From Oscillospiraceae bacterium (lineage in GTDB: Bacteria; Bacillota; Clostridia; Oscillospirales; Ruminococcaceae): DNA of 64,000 nt. The stretch lies in NCBI GenBank assembly GCA_017828975.1, contig JAGAJN010000018.1, positions 62,001 to 126,000 on the forward strand. The letters are read 5' to 3'. The position numbers were made by a program, and so were the translations under genes. Numbering within the stretch: position 1 is the stretch's first letter; the number at the start of each line of letters is the position of its first letter. Of the stretch, positions 54,796 to 62,967 are shown in pieces. The notes under the pieces were generated by a model, which saw nothing but the letters and a program-made list of their open reading frames with translations, ran no database searches and was not told the DNA's origin.

Positions 54796-55116
54796 ATGAA
54801 TGTTGAACCCGTTATCAAAAAACTAACGGACGAGATCATCGAAAAATTTATGCCGCTGGAGGTCTTTCTCGTGTCCGCAAAACGGAATAATTCGGGAGAG
54901 CTTACCTCATTCAAGCTTTGCGTTATCGTCCCCGATAATATTAACGTGGGCGAATTTGAGGGAGAGGTCTATATGAACACGGAGTGCGAGATACCATTCG
55001 ATATTATTGCCTATAATGTCGGAGAATGGAACGAGCTTCTTGACGATGACTGCACCTTTGCGTACAGGATAGATACTGCGGGAGTGATACTTTATGAGCA
55101 GAAGCAGCAATCATAA
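54796..55116 (+). CDS. Degenerate nucleotidyltransferase-like protein (MNT-type partner of HEPN)
   Basis: 106 residues, start ATG 54796 with GGAAGGG upstream. Size, position before a HEPN gene and 23-bp overlap with it match the minimal nucleotidyltransferase (MNT) of MNT-HEPN pairs. The catalytic GSxxxG and DxD motifs are not visible: the region reads VFLVSAKRNNSGELTSFKLCVIVPD, without the acidic metal ligands. It therefore should not adenylylate its partner and may act only as a binding protein. The assignment rests mainly on context. Confidence 0.65.
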   Translation: MNVEPVIKKLTDEIIEKFMPLEVFLVSAKRNNSGELTSFKLCVIVPDNINVGEFEGEVYMNTECEIPFDIIAYNVGEWNELLDDDCTFAYRIDTAGVILYEQKQQS

Positions 55117-55552
55117 TACCGACAGCCGACGCTATAACGACTGGCTTTTCCACGCCTTTGAGGACTACCTGGCAGCGGACGTCCTCCATAAGGAGGAAAA
55201 GCTGCAGTCAGTCTGCGTTTTCCATTGTCAGCAGTGCTTTGAAAAATCCCTGAAGGCATTCCTGCTTTACAAAAACAAGAAGCTTTTTGACGGGCACAAC
55301 CTGACATGGCTCTGCAAACAGGCGGCTATGATAGACACCGATTTTATGCGCTGGCTGACCAAATCCACCATGCTCAACAGATACTACATCGAAACACGCT
55401 ACCCCGCCGACATTCCGCTGACTATCTCCTACGACGATGCCGACGACATTCTCAGCTGCACAAGGGAGATGCTCTTTCACATCTGCGAGCTGCTGAAATT
55501 CGATTACCGAAGCTACCACCGCCGCAAGCCCGAACGCCGCAGCGCAGAATGA
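55094..55552 (+). CDS. HEPN-domain protein
   Basis: 152 residues, helical, SD GGGAG 9 nt upstream. HEPN features: WLFHAFEDYLAADVL, VCVFHCQQCFEKSLKAFLLY, DGHNLTWLCKQA and YYIETRYPAD. The Rx4-6H RNase motif of toxic HEPN proteins is not visible, so this may be the nucleotide-binding, non-toxic branch. Tail KPERRSAE is basic. Overlaps the upstream NTase-like gene; SLOG gene follows by 16 bp. Confidence 0.82.
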   Translation: MSRSSNHNTDSRRYNDWLFHAFEDYLAADVLHKEEKLQSVCVFHCQQCFEKSLKAFLLYKNKKLFDGHNLTWLCKQAAMIDTDFMRWLTKSTMLNRYYIETRYPADIPLTISYDDADDILSCTREMLFHICELLKFDYRSYHRRKPERRSAE

Positions 55553-55568
55553 AAGGAATGTTCATCAG

Positions 55569-56090
55569 ATGATTTGTGCATCAATAGGTCTGCCTGCCGT
55601 AAAGGATAACTATCTTTCGGGGGAAACCGAGGTCAGGACCACCCTTTTGAAGGTGGAGCTGCTTCGGAATATCACCCGCCTTTACGCAGGCGGATTTACG
55701 ACCTTTATGTGCGGCTGCTACCCCGGTGTGCCGCTGTGGACAGGTGAAGCCGTGCTCAGCCTGAAAAAGGATTTCCCCGGATTTGAAAAGCTGAGCCTTA
55801 TCAGCTGCCTGCCATACGAAAGCTTTCCCGATGACCTTCCCCAGGCTTTTCGGAAACGCTGTCAAAGCGTTATTGACAAGGCGGACAGCGTGTTTTATTC
55901 GGGCGAAGAGTTCGTACCCGATTGCCTGAGAGAATGTGACAGATTTATGTCGGAGATCGCGGACTGCGTGCTGCTGACCTCCTTCCGAAATGAGTTTGCG
56001 GGAGATGTCAGGGACAATTCAGCACATATCTACAAGCCCCTTATTTGGCTGAATGCTTCCAATTTCCATATCACCGAACGGTTTTACTGA
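55569..56090 (+). CDS. SLOG-superfamily protein (DUF1273/YpsA-like)
   Basis: 173 residues. Rossmann-like SLOG domain: FTTFMCGCYPGVPLWTGEAVLSLKKDFP near 46-74, SCLPYES, then DSVFYSGEEFVPDCL. SLOG proteins bind nucleotides or related ligands. YpsA-like members link to division, and others work in defence systems. SD AAAGGA, start 11 nt later. Co-transcribed with the NTase-like/HEPN pair. Confidence 0.8.
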   Translation: MICASIGLPAVKDNYLSGETEVRTTLLKVELLRNITRLYAGGFTTFMCGCYPGVPLWTGEAVLSLKKDFPGFEKLSLISCLPYESFPDDLPQAFRKRCQSVIDKADSVFYSGEEFVPDCLRECDRFMSEIADCVLLTSFRNEFAGDVRDNSAHIYKPLIWLNASNFHITERFY

Positions 56091-56123
56091 TACGTCCCAG
56101 AAAAGTAAAATTTCGGTAAAGAC

Positions 56124-56152
56124 TTGAAATCCGGTACAATATGAGTTATAAT
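56124..56152 (+). promoter_or_regulatory. Promoter of the corA leader transcript
   Basis: TTGAAA (56124-56129), 17-bp spacer, TATAAT (56147-56152). Confidence 0.8.
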
Positions 56153-56196
56153 TAAATATGTGGGTATGTTCCCAAAAACCAAAAAGGAGGTGCGCT

Positions 56197-56289
56197 ATGA
56201 ACAGCGACCCGTATCTGCCGCAATGTGACAGCAACGGTATGTCCGCAATAAAAAATCATACGGGAGAGCTGTCTGACGTGCGCCGATGA
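56197..56289 (+). CDS. Leader peptide upstream of corA
   Basis: 30-codon frame with a near-perfect ribosome site (AAAGGAGG, 6 nt spacing) and no family resemblance. Sequence begins MNSDPYLPQCDSNG and ends DVRR. Its TGA stop touches the 5' arm of a hairpin that ends just before corA. A ribosome finishing this peptide would prevent the hairpin. This suggests translational or transcriptional attenuation of corA, as for other magnesium transporter leaders, though the sequence is not related to those I know. Confidence 0.6.
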   Translation: MNSDPYLPQCDSNGMSAIKNHTGELSDVRR

Positions 56290-56315
56290 CCGCCCTTCCG
56301 TGAAAGGCGGTTTTT
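56289..56315 (+). promoter_or_regulatory. Attenuator-like hairpin at corA start
   Basis: Stem 56289-56297 with 56304-56311 (one bulged C) and TTTTT. Only AAA remains before corA's ATG (56319). The 3' arm contains AAAGGCGG, the likely Shine-Dalgarno of corA, so folding would both end transcription and hide the ribosome site. Confidence 0.65.
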
Positions 56316-56318
56316 AAA

Positions 56319-57242
56319 ATGATAAGCTTTTACAAAACGGGCGATGATGGTCTGACAAGCATCGAAACAGCGGAAAACGGCTGTTGGATATCTGTCACCG
56401 CCCCTACTCAGGAGGAGATAGACCGCATCATCACCGAGTTTGAACTGGACGCAGGCTTTGTCCGTTCCTCCCTCGATGAGGAGGAGTCGTCCCGTATCGA
56501 AACCGAGGAGGATCAGACTCTGATAATCGTCGACTACGCCGTTGCCGAAACGGATAATCAGAACGCTATCTCCTACTACACCATGCCTATGGGCATTATC
56601 CTCACCCCCGATTACGTTTTCACCATCAGCCTTAGGGAGAATATTATAATCAGGGAAATGTGCGGCGGTCAGATAAGAAACCTTCGCACTCAGCTGAAAA
56701 CTCAGTTTGTTCTGAATATCCTGCTGAGGATAGCAATGAAGTTCCTTGCCTATCTGAAACAGATCGACAAGCTGACCAATTTCACCGAGAAGCAGCTGCA
56801 GAAATCCATGAAGAACAAGGAGCTTATCCAGATGCTGGATCTCCAGAAATCTCTGGTATATTTTTCCACTTCTCTGAAAGCCAACGAGGTCACTCTCGAA
56901 AAAATACTCCGAGGCCGTATCATCAAGCTTTATGAGGACGATCAGGACCTGCTGGAGGACGTACTGACGGAGGTAAAGCAGGCTATTGAAATGGCAGGCA
57001 TCTATTCAAGTATCCTTTCGGGAATGACGGATACCTTCGCTTCGGTCATCTCAAATAACCTGAATATCGTGATGAAAAGGCTGACGGTCATCACCATTCT
57101 GATGGCTATCCCAACAATAGTTTTCAGCTTCTACGGAATGAATGTCCCCGACCTGCCCATGTGCTATACCTGGTTTGCCGTGGGACTTTCGGTGGCAGCA
57201 ACTCTCGGAACATGGTTCATGCTCAAAAAGACCGAGAAGTAG
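56319..57242 (+). CDS. corA: CorA-family magnesium/divalent metal transporter
   Basis: 307 residues. N-terminal cytoplasmic domain, long stalk helix, and two C-terminal membrane helices with the FYGMNV (GMN) pore motif at about 273-276. The family forms pentamers that admit Mg2+; some members carry Co2+, Ni2+ or Zn2+. Regulated by the leader peptide/hairpin just upstream. Ends KKTEK. Downstream an imperfect inverted repeat (57247-57265 with 57306-57323) may be its terminator. Confidence 0.93.
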   Translation: MISFYKTGDDGLTSIETAENGCWISVTAPTQEEIDRIITEFELDAGFVRSSLDEEESSRIETEEDQTLIIVDYAVAETDNQNAISYYTMPMGIILTPDYVFTISLRENIIIREMCGGQIRNLRTQLKTQFVLNILLRIAMKFLAYLKQIDKLTNFTEKQLQKSMKNKELIQMLDLQKSLVYFSTSLKANEVTLEKILRGRIIKLYEDDQDLLEDVLTEVKQAIEMAGIYSSILSGMTDTFASVISNNLNIVMKRLTVITILMAIPTIVFSFYGMNVPDLPMCYTWFAVGLSVAATLGTWFMLKKTEK

Positions 57243-57362
57243 CATATTTTTCGTGATATTTTCCAATGTTAGCCGAATAGCACACAAAATCGCAGGTAAT
57301 TTATGTGGAAAATGCACGAAAATTGTCAGAATATTTTGTCTAAAAATATTTTTAAAATTCTA

Positions 57363-57391
57363 TTGTGAAATGTGAATAAATATGATATAAT
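57363..57391 (+). promoter_or_regulatory. Promoter of the DivIVA-like gene
   Basis: TTGTGA (57363-57368), 17-bp spacer, TATAAT (57386-57391). The 110-nt leader has small G/C hairpins but no recognised regulator. Confidence 0.75.
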
Positions 57392-57508
57392 AGCTATGTA
57401 ACCTGATAGGCAGTCAAAAGCATTTTTATAGAGAACTGCCGCCGCTTTACTTGCGGAAATATCTATGCGGTTCGCCGCGTAAAATAAACTTTTGGAGGTT
57501 AGTTACTT

Positions 57509-58600
57509 ATGGAGAGTACAGGTTTTCTTAAAACGGTCAGCTTCGGCGGATTCGATAAAAAAGACGTACTGAATTATGTCGATGAGCTGAACACCAAAAT
57601 TTACACTCTCGAATCAGAGCTTGAAGAAAAGAAAGCAATGCTCGAGGGCGCCGGCTCTGCGAACTTTGACGGAGCAGAAAAATACGAGGAGCTGCTTGCT
57701 GCAGATAAGGCAAAGATATCCGAGCTGCAGGCAAATAACGATACCCTCAAGCTCCAGCTGAAGAGCTCTGAGGACGAGATCGCATCTAAGAATAAGGAAA
57801 TTGAAGCTCTCAAGGATAAGTGTGCCGACCTTGAGCGTCAGCTTGATGAGGCTAAGGCAAATGCAGGCAGCGGTTCCAACGATTCTGCTGCATTCGACAT
57901 TTCCAACGTATTTATCGAGGCTCAGAAGTCTGCAAACGCTATCGTTGCACAGGCTAAGGAAAATGCCAAGAAGATGGACGAGGACGCAAAGAAGCTTGCT
58001 AATCAGGTCGTTGACGAGGCTAACGTCAAGGCTGCAACAATCGTAAACACAGCTAACGACAACGCAAGAAAGGTTCTTGCCGATGCTCAGGATAAGTCCG
58101 CTGAAATGCGTGCTGCTTCCGACAGAGTTAAAGCTGAAGTTGCAGGAGAGCTGTCCACCATCGAAGAAAATGTTGCTAAGCTCAATGAAGTTCTCGAAAT
58201 GTTCACAAGCGAGAGTCTGTCCAAGCTGAGCACTGCTAAGGAAGCTATTACAAGAACGACTTCCTCAATAAAAAACGGACTTAAACCGGCTGCCGATAGT
58301 ATGAAGGCATCCGCTCCCGCCCCCAAGGCTCCGATCCCCGCTGCTCCCGCTCCCAAGCCCGCACCGGCTCCCACTCCCGCACCCGCACCGGCTCCTGCCC
58401 CTGCGCCTGCTCCCGCTCCCAAGCCGGAACCTCCCAAGAAGCCCGCTGCAAAGGCAATGATGGGCTTCGACCTCAGCGAGCTTGAAAGCATGGCAAAGGC
58501 TATTGAAGCACAGACAACAGGTTCATCTCTGCCCGCTGACGAAGTGGACGATTACGATGGAACTGTGGATCCTTCTACACTCAAGCTTGACGATATGTAA
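57509..58600 (+). CDS. DivIVA-like coiled-coil protein
   Basis: 363 residues. The N-terminus (FLKTVSFGGFDKKDVLNYVDELN) matches the DivIVA/GpsB lipid-binding motif that targets curved membranes or the septum. Then coiled coil (about 28-115), a spacer, a second coiled coil (about 130-245), a Pro/Ala repeat stretch (about 270-310), and an acidic C-terminus. The Pro/Ala linker and tail could recruit division or envelope partners. SD GGAGG. Confidence 0.85.
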   Translation: MESTGFLKTVSFGGFDKKDVLNYVDELNTKIYTLESELEEKKAMLEGAGSANFDGAEKYEELLAADKAKISELQANNDTLKLQLKSSEDEIASKNKEIEALKDKCADLERQLDEAKANAGSGSNDSAAFDISNVFIEAQKSANAIVAQAKENAKKMDEDAKKLANQVVDEANVKAATIVNTANDNARKVLADAQDKSAEMRAASDRVKAEVAGELSTIEENVAKLNEVLEMFTSESLSKLSTAKEAITRTTSSIKNGLKPAADSMKASAPAPKAPIPAAPAPKPAPAPTPAPAPAPAPAPAPAPKPEPPKKPAAKAMMGFDLSELESMAKAIEAQTTGSSLPADEVDDYDGTVDPSTLKLDDM

Positions 58601-58612
58601 ATAAAACCAATG

Positions 58613-58672
58613 CGGCTGTGATATTCTTTCGGTATGGAGATAGCTTCACTCCGGAATATCACAGCCGTTTTT
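58613..58672 (+). terminator. Terminator after the DivIVA-like gene
   Basis: Perfect 14-bp outer stem (58613-58626 with 58654-58667) with an inner loop, then TTTTT. Confidence 0.88.
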
Positions 58673-58753
58673 GTTAAAATTGTATGTTTTTTCTTGCAAA
58701 AATTAAAGAAAAGTATCCGATTATAACAATTATCCCCATATTTTAAAATTTAC

Positions 58754-58782
58754 TTGACAAATGCGTTACAAACTGTTATAAT
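58754..58782 (+). promoter_or_regulatory. Promoter of the SigH-like gene
   Basis: TTGACA (58754-58759), 17-bp spacer, TATAAT (58777-58782). Confidence 0.9.
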
Positions 58783-58812
58783 AATCGTATAAAGATTATC
58801 AGAGGTTCCATA

Positions 58813-59394
58813 ATGGCAAATGTCTGCGATTACAGTGAAACAGCACTCTCCCAAATGTCCGACGAGGAGCTGGCTGAGCTTTGCAGGTCGGATAACACCG
58901 CTTTCCCCTATCTGGCAGCAAGATTTACAAGGCTCGTCCTGACAAAGGCGTATAGCTTCGCTTTGAAGTACCCTGTGGATTCGGACGATATGCTGCAGGA
59001 GGGTATGCTTGCCCTTTTAAAGGCAGCGGAAACATACGACAGGTCAAAGGGTGCAAGCTTCGCAACATACGCAGATGTGTGCATATCAAATAAAATGAGG
59101 AATACCGCTGCAAAGCGTATCCCCGAAACCGATGAGATCAATGATGAAGAGGATTACGGGCAGCCTAATCCAACTCCCGAAGATATTCTGATCGAACGGG
59201 AGAAAATGAAGGAGTTGTTTGATACTATCTCCTCGGTGCTGTCACAGAAGGAATGGGAAATTTTCCGTATGTTCCTTGACGGCTGCTCCTATTCGGAGAT
59301 AGCTTCACAGATGAAGATCACAGAAAAGTCAGTGGATAACGCCCTGATGCGCACCAGACGCAAGCTCAAGGCGGCACTCACAAGGCTGTTCTGA
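58813..59394 (+). CDS. RNA polymerase sigma factor, SigH-like
   Basis: 193 residues. Region 2 has DSDDMLQEGMLALLKAAETYD and GASFATYADVCISNKM; region 4 has LSQKEWEIFRMFLDGCSYSEIASQM and SVDNALMRTRRKL, the pattern of SigH/Spo0H-type factors. SigH directs stationary-phase and early sporulation genes. SD AGAGG. A tRNA-like element and a zinc-ribbon gene follow. Confidence 0.85.
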   Translation: MANVCDYSETALSQMSDEELAELCRSDNTAFPYLAARFTRLVLTKAYSFALKYPVDSDDMLQEGMLALLKAAETYDRSKGASFATYADVCISNKMRNTAAKRIPETDEINDEEDYGQPNPTPEDILIEREKMKELFDTISSVLSQKEWEIFRMFLDGCSYSEIASQMKITEKSVDNALMRTRRKLKAALTRLF

Positions 59395-59405
59395 ATCTAT
59401 ATTAT

Positions 59406-59478
59406 GGCCAAGTAGCTTAATTAAAGAGCGTTGTTTTTTCATAGCAAAGGTGTCGGTGTGAGTCCGTCCTCAGGTCCA
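59406..59478 (+). other. tRNA-like element, degenerate
   Basis: 73 nt fold like a tRNA. 8-9 is TA; D stem 59415-59418 with 59426-59429; anticodon stem 59431-59435 with 59443-59447, loop TTTTCAT with triplet TTC (Glu-type); four-nt variable region; T stem 59452-59456 with 59464-59468 (one mismatch). The acceptor stem forms only with a bulged T (59475) and an inner mismatch. D loop lacks GG and the T loop is TGTGAGT instead of TTCGANT, so it is not a normal tRNA. It lies in the leader of the zinc-ribbon gene. Confidence 0.5.
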
Positions 59479-59506
59479 AATTTTATTTTTAAGCGAGGGA
59501 ATTCAA

Positions 59507-59782
59507 ATGTTTGAAGACAAGACATTAGTATGTAAGGAATGCGGAAATGAGTTCGTTTTCACAGCCGGCGAGCAGGAGTTTTATGCTGAAAAGGGCTTCC
59601 AGAACGAACCTCAGAGATGCAAGTCCTGCCGTGACGCAAGAAAGAACGGCGCAAAGGGCGAAAGAGAAATGTTCGAGGCTACCTGCGCTTCCTGCGGCGG
59701 TGTTGCTAAGGTTCCTTTCAGACCCAGAGAAGATCGTCCCGTATATTGCAGCGATTGCTTTGCAAAGATGAAGCAGGAATAA
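59507..59782 (+). CDS. Small zinc-ribbon domain protein
   Basis: 91 residues, SD GAGGG. Two zinc-ribbon units: CKECGNEF with RCKSCRDARK, and CASCGG with YCSDCF. It matches the short clostridial zf-trcl-type proteins, whose function is unknown; a role in nucleic acid binding is plausible. It follows the SigH-like gene and has the tRNA-like element in its leader. Confidence 0.85.
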   Translation: MFEDKTLVCKECGNEFVFTAGEQEFYAEKGFQNEPQRCKSCRDARKNGAKGEREMFEATCASCGGVAKVPFRPREDRPVYCSDCFAKMKQE

Positions 59783-59853
59783 TTTCCGCTTGTCATATTT
59801 CGGGGTAATTCGGTAAACTCAACGGTTTACTGTAACTATGATTTTCAAAAATT

Positions 59854-59885
59854 ACGGACAGTCGTTTTGGCTGTCCGTTTTTTTG
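59854..59885 (+). terminator. Terminator after the zinc-ribbon gene
   Basis: Stem ACGGACAG (59854-59861) with CTGTCCGT (59871-59878), then a T run. Confidence 0.85.
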
Positions 59886-59888
59886 CGC

Positions 59889-59923
59889 AAAAAAGCCACC
59901 GCCGTGATTGGACACAGCGGTGG
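59889..59923 (-). terminator. Terminator of the birA-lipoprotein-traX unit
   Basis: Minus-strand stem (59923-59913 with 59907-59897), 5-nt loop, then six T (59894-59889). Confidence 0.85.
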
Positions 59924-59927
59924 TTTT

Positions 59928-60665
59928 TCACATATACATTTGAATAAGTCCCAAAATCAGCAGATGAACGGGATAGAAAGCATAGTAAGAATACTGTAAC
60001 ACCTTGTTGTGAGGCCCCTGCTTTCCGTGATACAGCCAGATGGGTATCAGCGCCAGCATTGCAAAGCCCTGACGAGCAAAGTAAAACGTTTCCCCGAAAA
60101 GCCGAAGCTCATAGGCAAAACCGTCCAGCAGTTCAAAATTGATGTACGCAAGGCAGAAAAACTGTCCGAGAAAGCACCACCATTTCCGCTGACGGAAAAA
60201 GTAGAACACCATAACCATCAGTATCCCGCTGCCGTAATAGTCCACAAAGGTGACGAAACCGAGGATATATCCAAGCAGAACCGTCCCGATGCCGACCAAT
60301 ATCTGCCGCCACAGCTTCCCCTTCGCCTTTTCGTTCAAATGTATCAGCCAGATGGAAATGAGAAAGCTCCACAAAACATTCTGATGCAGCGGATAGAACA
60401 CGGTGCTGCCCATTGCCAGATTAAACGGTATCTCGGACAAAACCGCAAACAGCGTAAGCCGTCCCACGTACCTTTTCAGATTTTTCGTGTGAAAATAGCC
60501 CTCCACCAGCAGAAACGCATATATCGGAAATGTCAGCCGCCCTATACAGGTCAGCCAGTCGTTCCCCGAAAGAATCGTCCCCCACAGATGGTCGCAGAGC
60601 ATAAACGCCATTGCCATTATGTGCAGCGACGCCGATGTTGTTTCTATTTTAATCTTGTTTTTCAC
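59928..60665 (-). CDS. TraX family membrane protein
   Basis: 245 residues from GTG 60665, which overlaps the stop of the upstream lipoprotein (TAGTG) and has GGAGG 10 nt upstream. About seven to eight membrane helices; TraX features are MAFMLCDHLWGT near the start, FPIYAFLLVEGYFHTKN, EIPFNL, and the end YYAFYPVHLLILGLIQMYM. F-plasmid TraX acetylates pilin; the clostridial members have no proven function, perhaps acyl transfer to a secreted product. Confidence 0.88.
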   Translation of the reverse strand: MKNKIKIETTSASLHIMAMAFMLCDHLWGTILSGNDWLTCIGRLTFPIYAFLLVEGYFHTKNLKRYVGRLTLFAVLSEIPFNLAMGSTVFYPLHQNVLWSFLISIWLIHLNEKAKGKLWRQILVGIGTVLLGYILGFVTFVDYYGSGILMVMVFYFFRQRKWWCFLGQFFCLAYINFELLDGFAYELRLFGETFYFARQGFAMLALIPIWLYHGKQGPHNKVLQYSYYAFYPVHLLILGLIQMYM

Positions 60666-61510
60666 TATCCGACTTCCTCCCAAAGCCTTCCGCAAACTGC
60701 CTTGTCGATTTGCAGCAGAAACATCTCCCCGCCCGAATACATCGAAACATATCCGTCGGGATAAACGCTGACTGCAATATCAAATGCTTCATCATCAAGA
60801 CGGAAAACCAACGTCCTGCTCTTACGGCTGCGGAATTTCTCTGCGGTTTCAACGTCCGCCTTGACGAAATCTCCGTCATACACCGCCGACAGAAAATCGG
60901 TCATATCCGCAGAAATTTTCTCGTCACGACAACCGTCTTCGTCGAAAGTCCGAAGATAAGCCTCGGTATATCCGCCGATATGCAGGCGTTCGGAGAAAAG
61001 CTCGCTTCCCTTTCCAAGGGTGATGCCGTTTAGCTTGTCAAATACCATCATTCCGTAAGTCGTTTCGTCCAAAGCGGGGATATATTTTTCATAGCAAAGG
61101 CAGACACGGAAATCCCTGTCATAGCCCTTCACGGCATACAGCACAGCAGAAGTATTCTCGGACACCTGAGCCAGCTTTTCGCTGTCCTCCGACCAGCAAT
61201 ACTCATTGTTAAAAATGTCTGCAAGCTTATCTTCGGAAACAGCGGAAATTTTTGCTTGGACAGCCGACTTGTCCTCCGAAGCATAATTATACGATGAAGT
61301 GTAGATACTGCCGTTATAATACAAATAATCAAATATTCTCAACCCGTCTACGCAGACCTGCCCTATCTCTTTTTCAGAAACGGCAGGATAAAACACGCCC
61401 CCGCTTTCCGTCGAAACAGAAGCCGAGGGAACCTGTCCAACATCGGCTTCGTTGTTTGAACAGCCCGCCAAAAGGCAGCAGACAGCAAGCAGGAGCAGCG
61501 CTTTTTTCAT
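60665..61510 (-). CDS. Lipoprotein, unknown function
   Basis: 281 residues from ATG 61510 (GGGAG 8 nt upstream). Signal peptide with lipobox LLAGC (Cys17). The rest is a soluble extracytoplasmic domain of about 250 residues with no recognised family; DFRVCLCYEKYIPALDETTYGMMVF and SVYPDGYVSMYSGG are strand-rich parts. It lies between birA and traX, 19 bp after birA, and is translationally coupled to traX. Confidence 0.8.
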   Translation of the reverse strand: MKKALLLLAVCCLLAGCSNNEADVGQVPSASVSTESGGVFYPAVSEKEIGQVCVDGLRIFDYLYYNGSIYTSSYNYASEDKSAVQAKISAVSEDKLADIFNNEYCWSEDSEKLAQVSENTSAVLYAVKGYDRDFRVCLCYEKYIPALDETTYGMMVFDKLNGITLGKGSELFSERLHIGGYTEAYLRTFDEDGCRDEKISADMTDFLSAVYDGDFVKADVETAEKFRSRKSRTLVFRLDDEAFDIAVSVYPDGYVSMYSGGEMFLLQIDKAVCGRLWEEVG

Positions 61511-61529
61511 TGTAAATTCTCCCAAAAAA

Positions 61530-62498
61530 TCAATCAGCCAACCTGACCTCGCCCGAATTGAGCTGCTTCTCCTCGCCGCTTTCGGTGGTGATAAGCAGCC
61601 GTCCGAATTCGTCGATGCCTGTGCACTGAGCATACTCGGTGACATCGTTCTTCGTAACGGAGATTCGGTGTCCGATAAGGTTGGAACGGTTTCTGTACTC
61701 GTCGATAAAGCCCTTGTCGGTTATCTGCTCAAGACGCACTTCAAGACAGTTAAGTATCTCGGCAATAAGCTGGCTTCTCGAGAATATCTTGCCCGTTTCC
61801 ATGTAAATAGATGTAGCGATATTTTCCAGCTCCTTGGGGAACGAATCGTTGCTGACATTCAGCCCGATGCCGATGATAGCGTAATCCAGACCGCCGTTTT
61901 CAACATCAATGGCAGCTTCTGTCAGAATACCGCAGAGCTTTTTGCCGTTTACATAAATATCGTTTACCCACTTTATCTGCGTTTTCAGTCCCGTGACCTT
62001 TTCAACAGCTTCTGCAACAGCCACCGCTGCGCAGGAGGTTATCATCAGCGAATACTCCACCGACAGCTTTGGTCGGAGGATAATGCTGAAATATGCGCCC
62101 GCACTTCCGGGTGAATAATAGGAACGGTTCATACGTCCCCTGCCCGAAGTCTGCTGCTCTGCGATGATGATGGAACCATGTTCGCCGCCCAGCTGTGCAA
62201 GACTCTTGGCAAATGAGTTTGTGGAATCGATAGTCTTGAAAATATCACAGTGCTTACCAAGTGTTTTGGTGGTAAGCCTGCTGCGTATACCGGGCTCGGT
62301 CAGAGCATCACTTTCATCGGTCAGACAATAGCCCCTGTTGGTCACCGCATAAATGGTGTAACCTTCCTCACGCAGCGTTTTGATAGCTTTCCAGACTGCG
62401 CTTCTTGTCATACCGACAGATGCAGCAATTTCGCTCCCTGATACACTCTTACCTTTATTTTCCTCCAAAACTGCTAAAACGCGGTCCTTCAATGGCAT
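61530..62498 (-). CDS. birA: Bifunctional biotin-protein ligase/biotin operon repressor
   Basis: 322 residues. N-terminal winged HTH (SGSEIAASVGMTRSAVWKAI, about 19-40), central ligase with STNSFAK, the biotinyl-AMP loop SGRGRMNRSYYSP, KWVNDIYVNGKKLCGIL and GIGLNV, and the C-terminal cap from about 275. It attaches biotin to carboxylase or decarboxylase subunits and can repress biotin genes. Head of the birA-lipoprotein-traX unit. Confidence 0.95.
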   Translation of the reverse strand: MPLKDRVLAVLEENKGKSVSGSEIAASVGMTRSAVWKAIKTLREEGYTIYAVTNRGYCLTDESDALTEPGIRSRLTTKTLGKHCDIFKTIDSTNSFAKSLAQLGGEHGSIIIAEQQTSGRGRMNRSYYSPGSAGAYFSIILRPKLSVEYSLMITSCAAVAVAEAVEKVTGLKTQIKWVNDIYVNGKKLCGILTEAAIDVENGGLDYAIIGIGLNVSNDSFPKELENIATSIYMETGKIFSRSQLIAEILNCLEVRLEQITDKGFIDEYRNRSNLIGHRISVTKNDVTEYAQCTGIDEFGRLLITTESGEEKQLNSGEVRLAD

Positions 62499-62592
62499 AG
62501 TAAAACCTCCTTAAAACAACAAAAAAATCAAATACTACGTCTGCTCATTAAAGCCCCAAAGCATACAAATCCTATAAATGCCTATTTATATT

Positions 62593-62621
62593 ATTGTACC
62601 ATATACGTCGAAATATGTCAA
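62593..62621 (-). promoter_or_regulatory. Promoter of birA
   Basis: Minus strand TTGACA (62621-62616), 17-bp spacer, TACAAT (62598-62593). Confidence 0.85.
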
Positions 62622-62967
62622 GGAGTTTTGTGCAAACAAAATAAAATGTAAGGGTTGCGTAACAATTGGGAAAAATTTCAAATACGCCTTAAATTTACCT
62701 TTTTTTCCTAAATTTAAAGAGTCAATGTGCAGAAAGCGTTACATTGACTTTTAACATAAATCAAACTCAACAAAACGCAATTATACTCATTATTTAACTG
62801 TGAATATAATGAGTTCAGAAAAAACCAATACGGCAAAATTTCACTTTCAAATTAAATTCAACTTTCAACACTCAACACTTAAAAATCCACTTTCCACACT
62901 AAGCCTTCACCCCTCCTTCCGCATCGGCATAAAATAAAAAGACCAACCAAAGAAAGGAAAACTGCCG
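62622..62967. other. AT-rich intergenic region with three inverted repeats
   Basis: Three perfect 9-bp inverted repeats: 62689-62697/62709-62717, 62720-62728/62741-62749 and 62785-62793/62806-62814, with loops of 11-12 nt. After them comes an ACTTTCAACACTC-type low-complexity stretch. No gene, no clear promoter for ytaF. Confidence 0.6.

Noticed and set aside
59406-59478. Functional tRNA-Glu(TTC)
   Set aside because: D loop lacks GG, T loop lacks TTC, and the acceptor stem is bulged, so a normal tRNA fold is unlikely.
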